Source: Nissolia schottii
Taxonomy: Eukaryota; Streptophyta; Magnoliopsida; Fabales; Fabaceae
Direction: 5' to 3'
Length of the DNA: 64,000 bases
NCBI GenBank assembly: GCA_003254905.1
Contig: QANU01094673.1
Coordinates: forward strand, 370,558 to 434,557
Below the pieces are notes generated by a model. The model saw nothing but the letters and a program-made list of their open reading frames with translations. It had not been told where the DNA came from and did no database searches. Shown here in pieces: positions 47,601-57,419 of this stretch. The position numbers and the translations under genes were made by a program. Numbering within the stretch: the first letter of the stretch is position 1; each line of letters starts with the position of its first letter.

Positions 47601-50600
47601 AGGAGGAGGAGGCGGAAACCAGGAAGGCGGGGGATTCTGCGTGTTGCTCCCTCCTAGGGCAGATCCACCCATGGCACGCATAAACCCCTCGTGGACCTTG
47701 TTCAGTTGGTCTTTTTTCTTTCTCATCTTCTCCTTTAGTTTATCCTTTTGCTTCTTCTTTACCGCCTCCAACCTCATTGCCTACTGATGCAGCTCTTGGT
47801 TCAACTTGAACACTCTCTCCTGTAGCTCGTCAGTCTCTGCTGGTGTACCCCCAATAAACCCAGAAGCAGATCTACCGCCGCCCCCCTGACGTTAACCGTC
47901 AGCTGTGTGCCTCGGCCGTAAACCCGATTACGGTTCTGACCACCAGACATGCGGTTCCATATCTCCTCCTCATCCACGGGAGGGGGCACAATGCCAGGTG
48001 TGCACTCTACATCAGCTGAGATTGCGCCTCCCGAAAAGCTTGTTCAAATGTAGCCTATGTAAATAATTGATAAAAATTAACGTTATTACAATTAAACTAA
48101 AAAACAATAACAACGAAAATAACTAAGTGAACTAGTTAAAATACTTACTGCGGTTGCCTCTAAGCGTGCATCAACCCACCTCGACTTGTCACTTTTCAGT
48201 GTACGGGTCTCGCGGAACAATTCCGCATCGGTCGGGGGCCTCCCGATAGTTTCTTCCTGCGTATCAATCATGACTAATTAATTTAACTAATTAACTAAAT
48301 TATTACATAATAAATTAACTTATAATTTATTATAAAATTATTACCATTCTCTTTTGCGTGTCGGGCAAGCTGGCAGAGCCTCCTGTGTGCACGTTCCCGC
48401 CCCGACCTTGAGTTTGCGCACGTTTCAAGCTGGCTGACCGGGCCTTGTATTCCTTGCCATCCCAGTAGCGCTTCAAGGCCACCAGCTGGTCAGAAGTCAT
48501 CCAATCGGGTTTTGGGGTCTTCCCAGATTTGATATCCTGATAGAGCTACTGCAGGCGTCGGCCAGCTCTGTAGTTGAAAGCCTTTTTCATGGCTTCCTCC
48601 TCCTTCGGATCGATAGTAAAATGATCCTAAAAAATAAACACAGATTAATAACTAAATTATCAAATAACACAATTTATGTAATTACTTAATTTCTCATCTT
48701 GAAGACGTTGTACATGTGGTCCTTCTCCTCAGGTTGGAGATCCTGCCACTTGAAGACGGGCCGACTATAGCATTTCTTCACCGTCTCCATCACAACTCGC
48801 TTTCCAAGAGTGTGAGGAGTAAACCTTTACAGACATAAAATCAAAACGTGTTAAATAATTAATAATAAATAATAATATAAAAACTTGCAAATTAATTAAT
48901 TAACAAATAAAGCAAAATATTAATTACGTACCTGCTAAAGCTAGGATCAACTCGCAGAGGGGCCCGATCCTCGATCAAGGATGACTCAGTGTGCGGGCCA
49001 CCACCAATCGGAGTAGTACCCTCCAGCTGCTGGGTCTCAGTAAAGGTGGGAGTACTCTCTGACGACTGGCTATCAAGAGAAGGAGGGGAATTAGCTAGGG
49101 GAGCAATGTCAGAATAGCTCCTGAATCTCTCTTGAGGCACTGTCGGTGAACGCATGAAAGTTACCGGCAGATGGTCACCTGTCGACGGACCAGGGGTGGG
49201 CATAAAACCCTCCCCTATCAGAGATCTGTCAGAATGGGTCGTCCTGCCTCCCCTGCCCACCGTATCGCATGGGTAAGTAGGCGGACACATTTCCTTTTCC
49301 TTTGTCGCCAACTATTAGTACTATATAACTATACAAAATAAAAAAAAATTAAGTTAGCACAATTAACTTAAATTAAGCTAATCAAATGATAGGGAACAAA
49401 TTAGACCACGTCAAAAAAGGAAAATTAGTGCATAAGCAAATCTTGTTAAAATTTTTAAATTCTAATAACCAATTCAAAATTTTATTTGCATAAGGAAAAA
49501 AATGATACTTATATCATATATATATATATATATATATATGTATAAAGGTGTAAATATTTAATCGTTTCTTTTAGTCCAAATTATGATAATCATAATGTGT
49601 GATGAAATACGCAATAAAGTGTCTACGCTATTTTTCTTTTACATAGACATAGCACAATTATTTGCAAAATAATATTTTAATTTTAAGGATAAGTTACTGG
49701 TAAGTTATGTGAATTAGAAATTAAAATGTCAACTCTACTGATCACAAGCTCAGCATAAATCAACTTAGCCGTGAGCAATTAATAATTTCTCCTAAGTTTA
49801 CCAAAAACAAATATCAATAAAATCTCCTAATATCCACGGAAAGTAATCAATCAAAGTCAAAGCATCACGCAGAAGCACTACTAAATAGCACCTTCCACTT
49901 CACCCTTCCTATTTTTTCCTCAGTGAAAAATCCTCGATTGCCAGTTATACAAACGTTAAAGACCAAAGTGCCCCTAACCTCGTGCAGAAACTGAAATCAG
50001 ATCACAAACCCAACCTAACACACGTGCATCTTGTACGACTAATTAATTTAATTCAAAAACTTAAATTACTCACAATTATTTTTTATTGCATAGTTTNCCC
50101 TACCCTCGTGCAGAAACTGAAATCAGATCACAAACCCAACCTAACACACGTGCATCTTGTACGACTAATTAATTTAATTCAAAAACTTAAATTACTCACA
50201 AATTATTTTTTATTGCATAGTTTTCCACTGTCCATAAACATATAACCCTAAACCCGCCAGATTTTCACGTTCTTGTATTAACCAAGACAAATCCTAAAGA
50301 ACAATTGTTAACCAGAACTTTCATTATGCAAGTGCCAATAGTATACTCTTCATCAATATAATTATAGAACAGTGACATTGCCATAAGTTAGATAAACAAT
50401 AATAACAAAAGTGCAGGACGGTACAAACGACACTTTCAATTTCTACTTTCTTTAAGAGAGAAAATGTTAAGAATAGAAGAGAGAAAGAGGGAAGAACAGA
50501 GAGAAAGCACAGAGAGAATGAGAGAGCAGGGGAATAGGGAACTTTATTATCACAAAAACCTGCTGAATTCTGTTACAACCCTGCTTATATAGCTGAGCCC

Positions 50601-53600
50601 AGCCCCTAACTGCCTATTTCACAACTAATTTTCCTCCTATGCGTATCAAATCCCCCCCTTAAGAAATTCCTTGTCCTCAAGGAATCGCTGTACAATCGAA
50701 AGCAGGATACATCTTCTTCAGCTCATACAAGGTTTCCCATGTGGCCTCTTCTTCCAGCTCCCCCAGCATGAGTTTGAAAAGCAGTTTTGTCTCTATCCTT
50801 GGTGCTCATTCGAATTGGATGATAACCACACATCCTCCAACCTTCACCCTTAGCTGACAATGAGCAGCACCCCATGTCTCTTTCTTCCACCCTTATCTGA
50901 TTGAGTTTGGCTTCATTCACCACTTTGTGGGCAGCCTCTTTGACAGCAGTTAGCTGTACCTGTTCTTTACCCATATCAAATTTCATCACCAGATTTTTGA
51001 AGTCCCATGAAATGGTGCCCCATTGTTTCAACCACTGCATTCCTAAAATAATATCACAGCTATTTAAAGGAATGGCAATTGTAGAAGTTACAAAATTGTA
51101 CCCCTGCATCCTCCACTTGATATCAGTGCAGCTGCCAACTTCCTGAGTCACGCCCCCAACAGCTACCGTAATCTAGACAAGGGAGATTGGCGTCAGTTTT
51201 CCCACTCCCTCTCGACACAGCCTTTCATCAATAAAATTGTGAGTACTCCCTGTGTCGATCAAGACGAAAATTCGTCTCTCCCCAATCCAACCAATCAACC
51301 GCATCATGGGGTAAGTTGAGTCTCCATGAATAGCATTCAAAGAGACCGTGGGAGAATCCCCATATGCAGGGCTGTCATTGGTTTCGTTCTCAGTAGCAGT
51401 GGCCACGGTGTCGCTCTCCTCCATTTCCATGAAAAAAACCTGAAGTTTCTTTCTTTGTAGGAAATCATGGTTAGGAGAATACCTTTCGTGGCAAAAGAAG
51501 CACAAGTTATTGGCCCTATGTTCATCCATTTCCTTAGGGGTTAGCTTCTCTTGGAACGTATAATTTGGCCTTCCCAAGATTCCCTTCTGTGTTGCCTCAA
51601 GGTTCTTCTCTTCCTTCCTCCCAATTGCTGGCGATCCTCCTTTCCTATCTTGTCCAGGATTGCCCTTAAAGAAGCTGTCATTATGCTTCTGCAAAAGAGT
51701 CATACTGCGCTCTTGAAGTCTTGCTATACGAGTGGCTTCCAACAAGTTCCTTGGAGCGAAGAGCTTAACTCCATTGCTCAATTCCTGATTGAGGCCTCCT
51801 ATGTAGCACTGTGGTTTCTGGTATTCACTCAAGTTAGTACGGCATACCAAATTATCGAATGCTTCTTGATATTCCTCAAGGCTTCTCGTCTGAATCAGCC
51901 TTTTGAGCTCTTCCATGGGAGAGTCATATTCAATACCGAATCTGATCTGAATAGCATTCGCGAATTCATGCCACGGCAGCCTTCCCTCTCTCCCCTGCTC
52001 CAGATTCTGGAACCCGCGGAAAGACGTCTCATCCAAAGCGATGTTGGCTACTGTTACCTTTTCCCTGTCCAGCGTGCTGTCGAGGTCGAAGAACCTTTCG
52101 CATATCGCGATCCACGATGATACGTCTTCGTGGCAGAACTTCAGAAAATCAATCCGCGTCAGCCGTGTAGGAACGCGATAATCGCCGTCGCCGCCGCCGC
52201 GCGCGCGATAGTCTCCCTCTCCGCCGCCGCGCTGCCTTCGCGCGATTCCGAGTTCCGCCAACTGCAACCCTAACCCTCGCAGCGCCTCGTGGATGCTATC
52301 GAACTGCATCTCGCAGTTCTGCTCCAGCGCGCACAATCGCGGCTCGATTGTGGCCAGGACGCGTTCCTCCGATTCGCGCATTGCCGTCTGAAAACGCTTG
52401 GATTCAGCCATGGAGATCGAGTGGCTCTGATACCAATGTTAACAATAAAAGAGAGAAAGAAGGAAGAACAGAGAGAAAGCACAGAGAGAATGAGAGAGCA
52501 GGGGAATAGGGAGCTTTATTATCACAAAAACCTGCTGAATTCTGTTACAACCCAGCTTATATAGCTGAGCCCAGCCCCTAACTGCCTATTTCACAGCTAA
52601 TTTTCCCTCCTATGCGTATCAGAAAAATAAAATAAACTAAATAATTTTTTTATAAAAAAATTAAAATTATATTTATCAAATGCAAAATAACCCAATCTGA
52701 CAACATCAAAGTAACCCAATCTATTGTACCCTAACAACAAAGCAGCAACCTTAAATGGCAGACTCACCCCAAATGGTGGTGGCTTCGGCGGCAGTGGCGG
52801 CGTTCTTGACTACTCTGGCGATGGCGAGAGTGAGACCGTATGTGGCAGCGGCAAGCGTGAGATAGGCAGGGTAGGCGAGAGATAGTAAGAGTTTAAGAGT
52901 CTTGAGAGAGTGTGAGAGTTTGAGGAGAGTGGAAAGAGTGGAAGGGAGACTTTCTACCGCGGGAGGAAGCTTTTAAAGCAATGGCGTTTCAGTTTACCGT
53001 CGGACATATCCGACGGTAACTGGTGATTAAATGCTTAGGGTTTGAACATTAGGGAAGACATGCCGGTTCATATCCCGAGAATGTTAGTAAATGTTGAACG
53101 CTAGGGTTTCTTACCAAATAACCGTCGGCTACAATTGACAATAAATATTTTACGCTCAGGATTTGAACGTTGGGGGAAGACGTAACGAGACTGTTACCGT
53201 CGGACGAAACCAATGGTAACACATGCAATTATAACATGGTTGCGCATATTCTGAGGAGATTACCGTCGGCGACGACTGATGGTAAATATTTTAGGGTTTA
53301 GGGTTTAAGGGTATACCGGCGGTTAAGTCTGACAGTAATTGACTTTTTTTTTTAATTTTTTTAATTGTCCATATATTTTCTTCATTAATTATTATTTATT
53401 CGCAATTAATTACACATTTTGCTTTGAGAAATTTATTTTATTATTTCCAATGCAAACGATTTATTTTATTTTACGTATAAATACAATTTAGATAAAACAT
53501 ATATTATTAATTGAATAAACTAACAAAATAGAAAATTACGATGTTTAATTGAATATAATATATATATTACAAACTAAAAAAAATATTAACCTAAAACGGG

Positions 53601-55283
53601 GGGAGTGCCATCATAGCTCTCGGTGGCCAATTCTGGGGCTCATTGCTTATCAGGATGGTGATGAGGCGAGGGTAGAAAATGTTATCTACCTCGCATCACC
53701 ATCCCGATAATCAACGACCCTCGGTTGAATTTTCCATGCACCGGTTGATCATCACCATGATCGATTATAGGGCCATCAATTGGGGGATTCGCCGACCTGG
53801 GCCAATTGTGATCCTCTGATTAAGGTGGAGGTGGTACGTGGGTGGAAATATTATCTTCGCATTGTCGCATCCTCAAGGGTGGAACGTCCAATGGATTTGA
53901 AGGTAATATTTGCCCCCCGCGTATCAGTTGCACCACAATCGACAAACCACACACCCATAAAAATCGCACACCAGATTCGCTGACCCGACCTTGTGATCCT
54001 CCGATTATGGTGATGGGGATGCGAGGGTAGAAAACGTTATATTCACATCATACGAGTGGATGCGAAGGTAACGTTTCCCCATCGCATCACCATCACCAGG
54101 ACCAACCTCACATTTTTAGGAGAGTTTGAGAGATTTTGGAAGAGTGGGAGTGGTTAATTCAGCGGGGGTGGGGGGTTTATAGCTTTGGGTGATCAGATTA
54201 CCGTCGGATTAGTCTGAAGGTAACTGGGTATTTATGGCTGGGTTGAACGTTGTGGAAATGTGTCGGCTAGTATTTACGAGGAGGTGATTTCTGAGAAGGT
54301 TACCGTCTAACAAAACTGATGGTATGGGGATATTTTGGCTGGTTTGAACGTTGTGGACGGTGTGTCGGTTATGATGTAGTTACCGTCAGACCTAGCCGAC
54401 GGTAAAGTGAACAACCACACACCTGACAGATTATAATTGGCTTGAATTTACCGTCTGCTATGACCGATGCTAATGTTTATTATTTTTTAATAAAAAACCA
54501 CACTTTTTTTAGCATTAGTTAGTGCTGACGGTAAGTTTTTCGCACCCTTCCCCGTGAACAATTACCATTGGTGTTACTGTCGACATTTAATTCCGACGGT
54601 AATTTGATGCCTCTTTAACGGTTTTTTTTTGCGCAAACTGGTTATCGTCGGAAAATGAGACAATTCTGATGGTAATTCCATCGGTTCGTGTTTGACGGTA
54701 ATTTATGGACGGTAATAGTCAACTTTCTTGTAGTGTAACAACACCCGTAGTTCTTAAAAGTTAACAGCAAAAGCTCTCTAACTTTTCTATTTATCAAACA
54801 CAAAACGTTGGCTTTTGCTTTTTGAGAGTATGAGAGCATTTTCAAAAAGCTTTACCAGCCTTACTCCTGTGACCAAGAGTAAATTAGAGAAGCCCTCTAA
54901 TCCAAAAGTATATCCATGTTTGGGGAAAAAAATATTGTTTAAGTGTTAAATAAGAAACTTTTTAAGACTCAATAAAATGGGATACTTAGATCACCAAGGA
55001 TAATTGATTAATTGATACTTTTTATTTTTAATAGGCATGGAGCAATGGAAGACTTCATGCTGTTAATCACAGAGTGATGATGAGTGGAGATAAAGAGAGG
55101 TACTCGCTTGGGCTGTTTACAGGGCCAAAGGGAGATGTGAAGATTGAGGCCCCCTCTGAGCTGGTGGATGAAAAAATGCACCTTCTACGGTACCGGCCAT
55201 TCTATTATGGAGAGTACTTCAAGTACGTTCGTTCAAGTACTACTTACGGTGGAAATGCACTTGATGCATTTGCAGGTGTTTGA
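33419..55283 (+). CDS. AOP-type 2-oxoglutarate/Fe(II) dioxygenase, copy B (3 exons, 319 aa)
   Basis: Exons 33419-33798, 37992-38322 and 55035-55283 join in frame with GT-AG introns (phases 2 and 0) to 319 residues, the usual AOP-clade length. Residues about 15-110 form the N-terminal dioxygenase domain ([22 protein letters not shown]). The double-stranded beta-helix core carries iron ligands His192 and Asp194 (FAHTD) and His249 (NHRV), with Arg259 and Ser261 (RYS) for 2-oxoglutarate. Such enzymes are soluble and hydroxylate, desaturate or dealkylate small molecules. Arabidopsis AOPs act on glucosinolate side chains, but outside Brassicales the substrate cannot be inferred. Intron 1 is 4.2 kb and repeat-rich. 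Intron 2 is 16.7 kb and contains a 15.1-kb antisense CACTA element. The start at 33419 was chosen because the family begins there and a TATA box lies just upstream. No coding defect seen. Whether the long intron is spliced efficiently is unknown. Confidence 0.85.
34375..34840. mobile_element. DNA-transposon fragment in intron 1 (tagtccct repeats)
   Basis: Three copies of 'ttttagtccctgt..aaatttgaaagtttg' are followed by a GC-rich segment with 'ctgacgtggc' and 'gccacgtggca' boxes and a C/T-rich run. This resembles the ends of Mutator-like or related elements common in eudicots. I cannot place a matching other end, so the family is uncertain. Confidence 0.35.
35135..35954. mobile_element. PIF/Harbinger-like (Tourist) MITE in intron 1, ~814 bp
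   Basis: The inverted ends GGGCGCCGTGGTTCGCGAAA (35138) and, on the opposite strand at the other end (35951), GGAGTGTGTGGTTTGCGAAA lie between direct CTA duplications (35135-35137, 35952-35954). The rebuilt target is the near-palindrome CACTAGTG, similar to the extended target preference of PIF elements. The interior is AT-rich with an ATT microsatellite, and there is no transposase. It interrupts one unit of the intron repeat. Confidence 0.6.
35638..35685. repeat. (ATT)n microsatellite
   Basis: About sixteen ATT units inside the MITE. Confidence 0.95.
36323..36702. mobile_element. MITE with GCGTTTGGTT-type ends in intron 1
   Basis: The left end 'gcgtttggttgctaagaca' and the right end '..gtctcaataaacaaacgatg' are imperfect inverted repeats around an AT-rich non-coding interior of about 380 bp. 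Tourist/PIF-like by its ends. The target duplication is unclear. Confidence 0.4.
36755..36963 (-). mobile_element. Short LTR-like fragment in intron 1
   Basis: On the minus strand a TATA-like 'caatatataagcctctg' lies in sequence resembling small copia or TRIM LTRs (U3, TATA, then a C/T-rich R/U5). The borders are not certain. Fossil. Confidence 0.3.
37992..38322 (+). CDS. AOP copy B exon 2
   Basis: The acceptor is ttctatgtag at 37982-37991 and the donor is CTGAAG/GTATGT at 38323. It encodes residues 127-237, including the FAHTD iron-ligand motif and the IVGDVLK end. Confidence 0.85.
38323..39604 (+). other. 5' native part of AOP copy B intron 2
   Basis: AT-rich intron sequence with no gene. 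It ends with the TAA target duplication (39602-39604) of the CACTA element. Confidence 0.75.
39625..40215. repeat. Left subterminal repeats of CACTA B
   Basis: About fourteen direct or inverted copies of the TTACCGTCGG-like motif. Many form facing pairs (ttaccgtcgg...gacggtaa) at 40-70-bp spacing. Confidence 0.85.
40216..40848. other. AT-rich interior of CACTA B
   Basis: A very AT-rich run, then a short direct repeat of 'aaagtggttcaacaaagtgg' (about 40590 and 40660). No gene. Confidence 0.6.
40849..41052 (-). pseudogene. Candidate last exon of the CACTA B transposase gene or a small ORF
   Basis: A 67-residue minus-strand frame ([20 protein letters not shown]...) ends in an acidic tail with [12 protein letters not shown]. 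The minus-strand sequence directly before it ends in TAG, so it may be an exon starting after an AG acceptor and not a start codon. I do not recognise a domain. Confidence 0.4.
43545..43621. repeat. Three 17-bp hairpin repeats in the solo LTR
   Basis: CACCGAACACTACGGTG occurs at 43545, 43576 and 43605 (spacing 31 and 29). Each can form a 5-bp stem CACCG/CGGTG. Confidence 0.85.
43948..44264. repeat. Paired-palindrome array, ten exact TAATCGATTA sites
   Basis: TAATCGATTA starts at 43948, 43969, 44019, 44040, 44090, 44111, 44162, 44183, 44234 and 44255. All five pairs are exactly 21 bp apart, and pairs recur every 71-72 bp. Dyads are invariant while the spacers differ at many positions. The array ends about 90 bp upstream of the minus-strand TATA box. 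Confidence 0.95.
45601..46419. other. Upstream region of the CACTA B transposase gene
   Basis: No gene supported. A Lys/Glu-rich plus-strand run (46171-46398) and an A-rich block are low-complexity. Confidence 0.5.
46420..47130. repeat. Internal cluster of CACTA subterminal-type repeats
   Basis: TTACCGTCGG/CCGACGGTAA-type motifs recur between the two transposon genes, with two related ~300-bp blocks (each has 'aatgacgccaagttttggag' and 'cattttggggatact'-like text). CACTA A keeps one such block (9933-10160). Most CACTA elements keep these motifs near the ends only. Confidence 0.75.
47101..49311 (-). pseudogene. CACTA B second gene (Transposase_24/TNPA-like)
   Basis: Minus-strand exons: N-terminal Ser/Pro/Thr-rich part (48892-49311), [20 protein letters not shown] with [18 protein letters not shown] (about 48830-48695), a block near [13 protein letters not shown] through [20 protein letters not shown] and SLPDTQKR (about 48630-48350), [20 protein letters not shown] with [14 protein letters not shown] (48270-48160), a Lys-rich coiled coil (47777-47556) and a C-terminal piece (47310-47101). 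This order fits the plant En/Spm Transposase_24 family, whose products bind subterminal repeats. The expected first ATG is ATA here (ATG in copy A), and stops appear in the 47.8-48.0 kb part, so it is probably not functional. Confidence 0.72.
49320..50464. other. CACTA B internal non-coding region
   Basis: Collinear with 13621-14834 of copy A. A TA microsatellite lies at 49518-49540. The n at 50097 separates two copies of the same 125 bp (49972-50096 and 50098-50223), an apparent unmerged overlap. The frame at 49982-50245 crosses that join and is not a gene. Confidence 0.65.
50465..52621 (-). mobile_element. Gag-protease-only LTR element (TR-GAG type), 2157 bp
   Basis: Direct terminal repeats of 184 bp (50465-50648) and 185 bp (52437-52621) differ by about six substitutions and one indel. 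A 5-bp duplication GAAAA flanks it (50460-50464, 52622-52626). In minus orientation the LTR runs TGATACGC...TAACA with a TATATAAG box. A Met-tRNA primer site (TGGTATCAGAGC) follows the 5' LTR, the gag ATG lies about 25 bases further, and a purine tract (aagggggggatt) precedes the 3' LTR. It has no reverse transcriptase, RNase H or integrase. It looks nearly whole, with about one break. The LTR difference suggests an age of the order of one million years. CACTA A has the empty site. Confidence 0.9.
50723..52411 (-). pseudogene. Gag and aspartic protease region of the TR-GAG element
   Basis: The minus strand has an N-terminal coiled coil ([20 protein letters not shown]), a Ty3/gypsy gag capsid-like domain ([59 protein letters not shown]), a short Cys/His zinc region ([14 protein letters not shown]) and a retropepsin-like domain with the active-site motif [11 protein letters not shown], continuing to [18 protein letters not shown]. 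It would supply particle and protease proteins only. Plus-strand frames here are shadows. Confidence 0.85.
53653..53704. repeat. Hairpin in CACTA B subterminal region
   Basis: Counterpart of 15851-15902, with the same arms and loop. Confidence 0.8.
54003..54098. repeat. Foldback in CACTA B subterminal region
   Basis: Counterpart of 16208-16309. The basal ~6 bp of the stem are lost on the right side. Confidence 0.75.
55035..55283 (+). CDS. AOP copy B exon 3
   Basis: The acceptor is tttaatag at 55027-55034, phase 0. It encodes residues 238-319 with NHRV (His249) and RYS (Arg259, Ser261), ending DAFAGV and a stop at 55283. About 94% identical at protein level to copy A outside a short variable stretch near [12 protein letters not shown]. 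Confidence 0.88.
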   Translation, partial: AWSNGRLHAVNHRVMMSGDKERYSLGLFTGPKGDVKIEAPSELVDEKMHLLRYRPFYYGEYFKYVRSSTTYGGNALDAFAGV

Positions 55284-57270
55284 TTTTATCATTGAGAAAT
55301 GCTCATTTTGGCACATGTCTGAGTCACTTTAATTCTTAAAATTTAAAATTTGACTTTTTAATCTTTGAACAAGTCAAAATAATCTCTCAATTTATTATCA
55401 TTATTGTATTGTCATGTTTTCATTATTTTTTTTTGTATTAAATGAGAATGTGATATCAATAGAGGTCGTGTAACAACAATAAAGACTAAAAATATGGTTG
55501 TGACGACACTTGGATCTATAAATTTTAGTTGCTATTACAGCTTCATTTACCACTATAGATGTTTTGGCAACTTCATTTATAATTTCAAGTATATCTACAA
55601 CTCATTTGCAGTCTCAATTGTTGTTAATGTCCCTTTTAATGTGATAAATCAACAAAAACGTGACAATATAGTAATGATAATGAATTGATGGACTAATTTA
55701 ATTAACAATTTACAATTTCAAAGATTAAAATGTCAAATTTTAAATTTCAAAAATCAAAGTGACTGAGGACCAAAGTGAACATCATAATGGTTTGATCATG
55801 TATGCGATGATCTAGTTTGGATTACTTTAATTTTAAAGTGTATGTAATAAGTGAGCGGAATGTTGAGAAGAATATTCATTGACTCAATTGGACTCTTTTG
55901 TGTATGTAACTGATTATTGTATCGTGATCAATCACCAATAAGTGTGTGTTTGCTTTTACTTTTGTAAAATTGACACTCAATAATATTTTTTTTTTATGAG
56001 TCATATCCAACCTTAATCCTTTGTAGACTGCAAAAAAAATAAAATCATAAATCATATGTAAATGTGACCATTACAGTGATTCCTAAACTATCGAAAAGTT
56101 GGAGAGATCATTTTCAAAATACTATGAGTAACCGGTATGATACCACCCACTAGATCTTCCATCACATAGCCTGAGTAACCGGTATGATACCAGAGTTTGC
56201 GAAGGCTATAATCCACTCTCTAGGCACCACACTTGATAAAATTCCATTCAAGACCACCCAGTGCACACAAATTTATTCAAAATTCTCAAAGATAGCTACT
56301 GATTTAGACATTAAGACAGAAAGGGTTGGAATTTCGCAAAGTCATAATCAGATACTCTCACAGCCAACATCATAATGTTGAACACTCCCACTAATACTCA
56401 TTTTGAATGTGTAGTACTCTAGGAATCTTCAATCTTCAGTGTATGGATTTGCATCTCAGTTTGGTAAGCACAATTCCTGTATCAGAGAAAAGGACTTCAT
56501 TCACCCCTGTGCTTTTAAGGTTAATATCTCATATATAATCCAGTTGCACATTCCGCTTGTAGCAATGTACAATTCCACAAAAACAGAATTCCAACCCTTT
56601 CTGTCTAAATCAGCAACTACCTTATTGGGGCAGCCATCAATGAGAATAGGATAATAGGATAATTCTTCTTATGTTGTATAGTATCTTATTCTTTGCGATG
56701 AAAGATCACATTTTCGCATTAAGAAAAAAATCAGTCCTCTAATCTTATGTATTTAATTATGTATTGAATCCTTATTTTATATATTATCCTTCATTAGTAT
56801 TAGAGTCATATAACTGATTTTCTGATCATTAGATCTGTTGATAATTCTGTTGACTTTGTGTAAATCAAGAATTCGATTTGAATTTTGTTTGATACCTCGT
56901 TTAAAAAGCATGATTATTTTGTATAATCTAACCACGATTGTGAAGGTTTTTTTTCTTTTTAAAAAAAGGGGAATAAAATAATGAAAACGAAAATATGGGT
57001 GAATTATAAATTTGACAATTGTATGGTTTTGCAATACTGAAACTGGTAACCTTACATTCCGATTTTAGACTTTCGGAGCACATAGCAGAGGGAGCAGGGA
57101 ACAGGGTGCTGAAATCGGCACGGCTAATTCCGATTTCAGAGCGTCTCATTGACCATGTCTGCAAGGGACAGGGGGAGCAGTGGCAGAGCTGAAATTGGCA
57201 ACAACTTTACCGATTTTAGGGAGCTCTCGTTGACTGTGCAGGGAGCTCTCGCTGACCGTGCGAAGCTCCC
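55284..57270. other. Spacer between AOP copy B and MAIN-like pseudogene B
   Basis: Collinear with 17501-19416, including the inverted repeat (56296-56334 / 56586-56620). At 57060-57130 it keeps about 70 bp of promoter-proximal sequence missing from copy A. No recognised gene. Confidence 0.6.
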
Positions 57271-57279
57271 TATGTATAG
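57271..57279 (+). promoter_or_regulatory. TATA-like box of MAIN-like pseudogene B
   Basis: TATGTATAG at the position of the TATATATAG in copy A, upstream of ATG 57420. Confidence 0.35.
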
Positions 57280-57419
57280 GGCTGAGTGTCACTCCCTTAG
57301 TGTTAAATTTGTAACAAAATTCTCTTCTTCTTGTGTTCTCTGTAAAAAAATTTACTGAGGAGAAATTATAAAAATATATTGTTCATGTGTAGTGTTGTGA
57401 AAAAATCAATTTAGTAGAT

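Larger units (their letters stand above)
39605..54735 (-). mobile_element. CACTA (En/Spm) transposon, copy B, 15.1 kb, both ends present
   Basis: The left end is CACTATAAGAAAA and the right end TTTCTTGTAGTG, flanked by 3-bp TAA duplications (39602-39604, 54736-54738), as expected for CACTA elements. It has left (39625-40215) and right (52985-54730) subterminal TTACCGTCGG repeats and two minus-strand gene regions, a TNP2-type transposase (41278-45600) and a Transposase_24-type gene (about 47100-49311). It lies antisense in intron 2 of the AOP gene. Two retroelements are nested in it: a solo LTR (43175-44565) inside the transposase gene and a gag-protease LTR element (50465-52621). Both ends look competent, but its own genes do not, so it could move only with help from a relative. 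Confidence 0.93.
52985..54735. repeat. Right subterminal repeats of CACTA B
   Basis: Many TTACCGTCGG/CCGACGGTAA-type motifs are collinear with 15181-16953. Hairpins lie at 53653-53704 and 54003-54098. Confidence 0.85.

Noticed and set aside
49982-50245. 87-residue ORF with a perfect internal repeat
   Set aside because: It crosses the n at 50097 and repeats the same 125 bp, an assembly overlap.
51551-52120. Plus-strand ORF of 189 residues
   Set aside because: Antisense shadow of the gag region of the element at 50465-52621.
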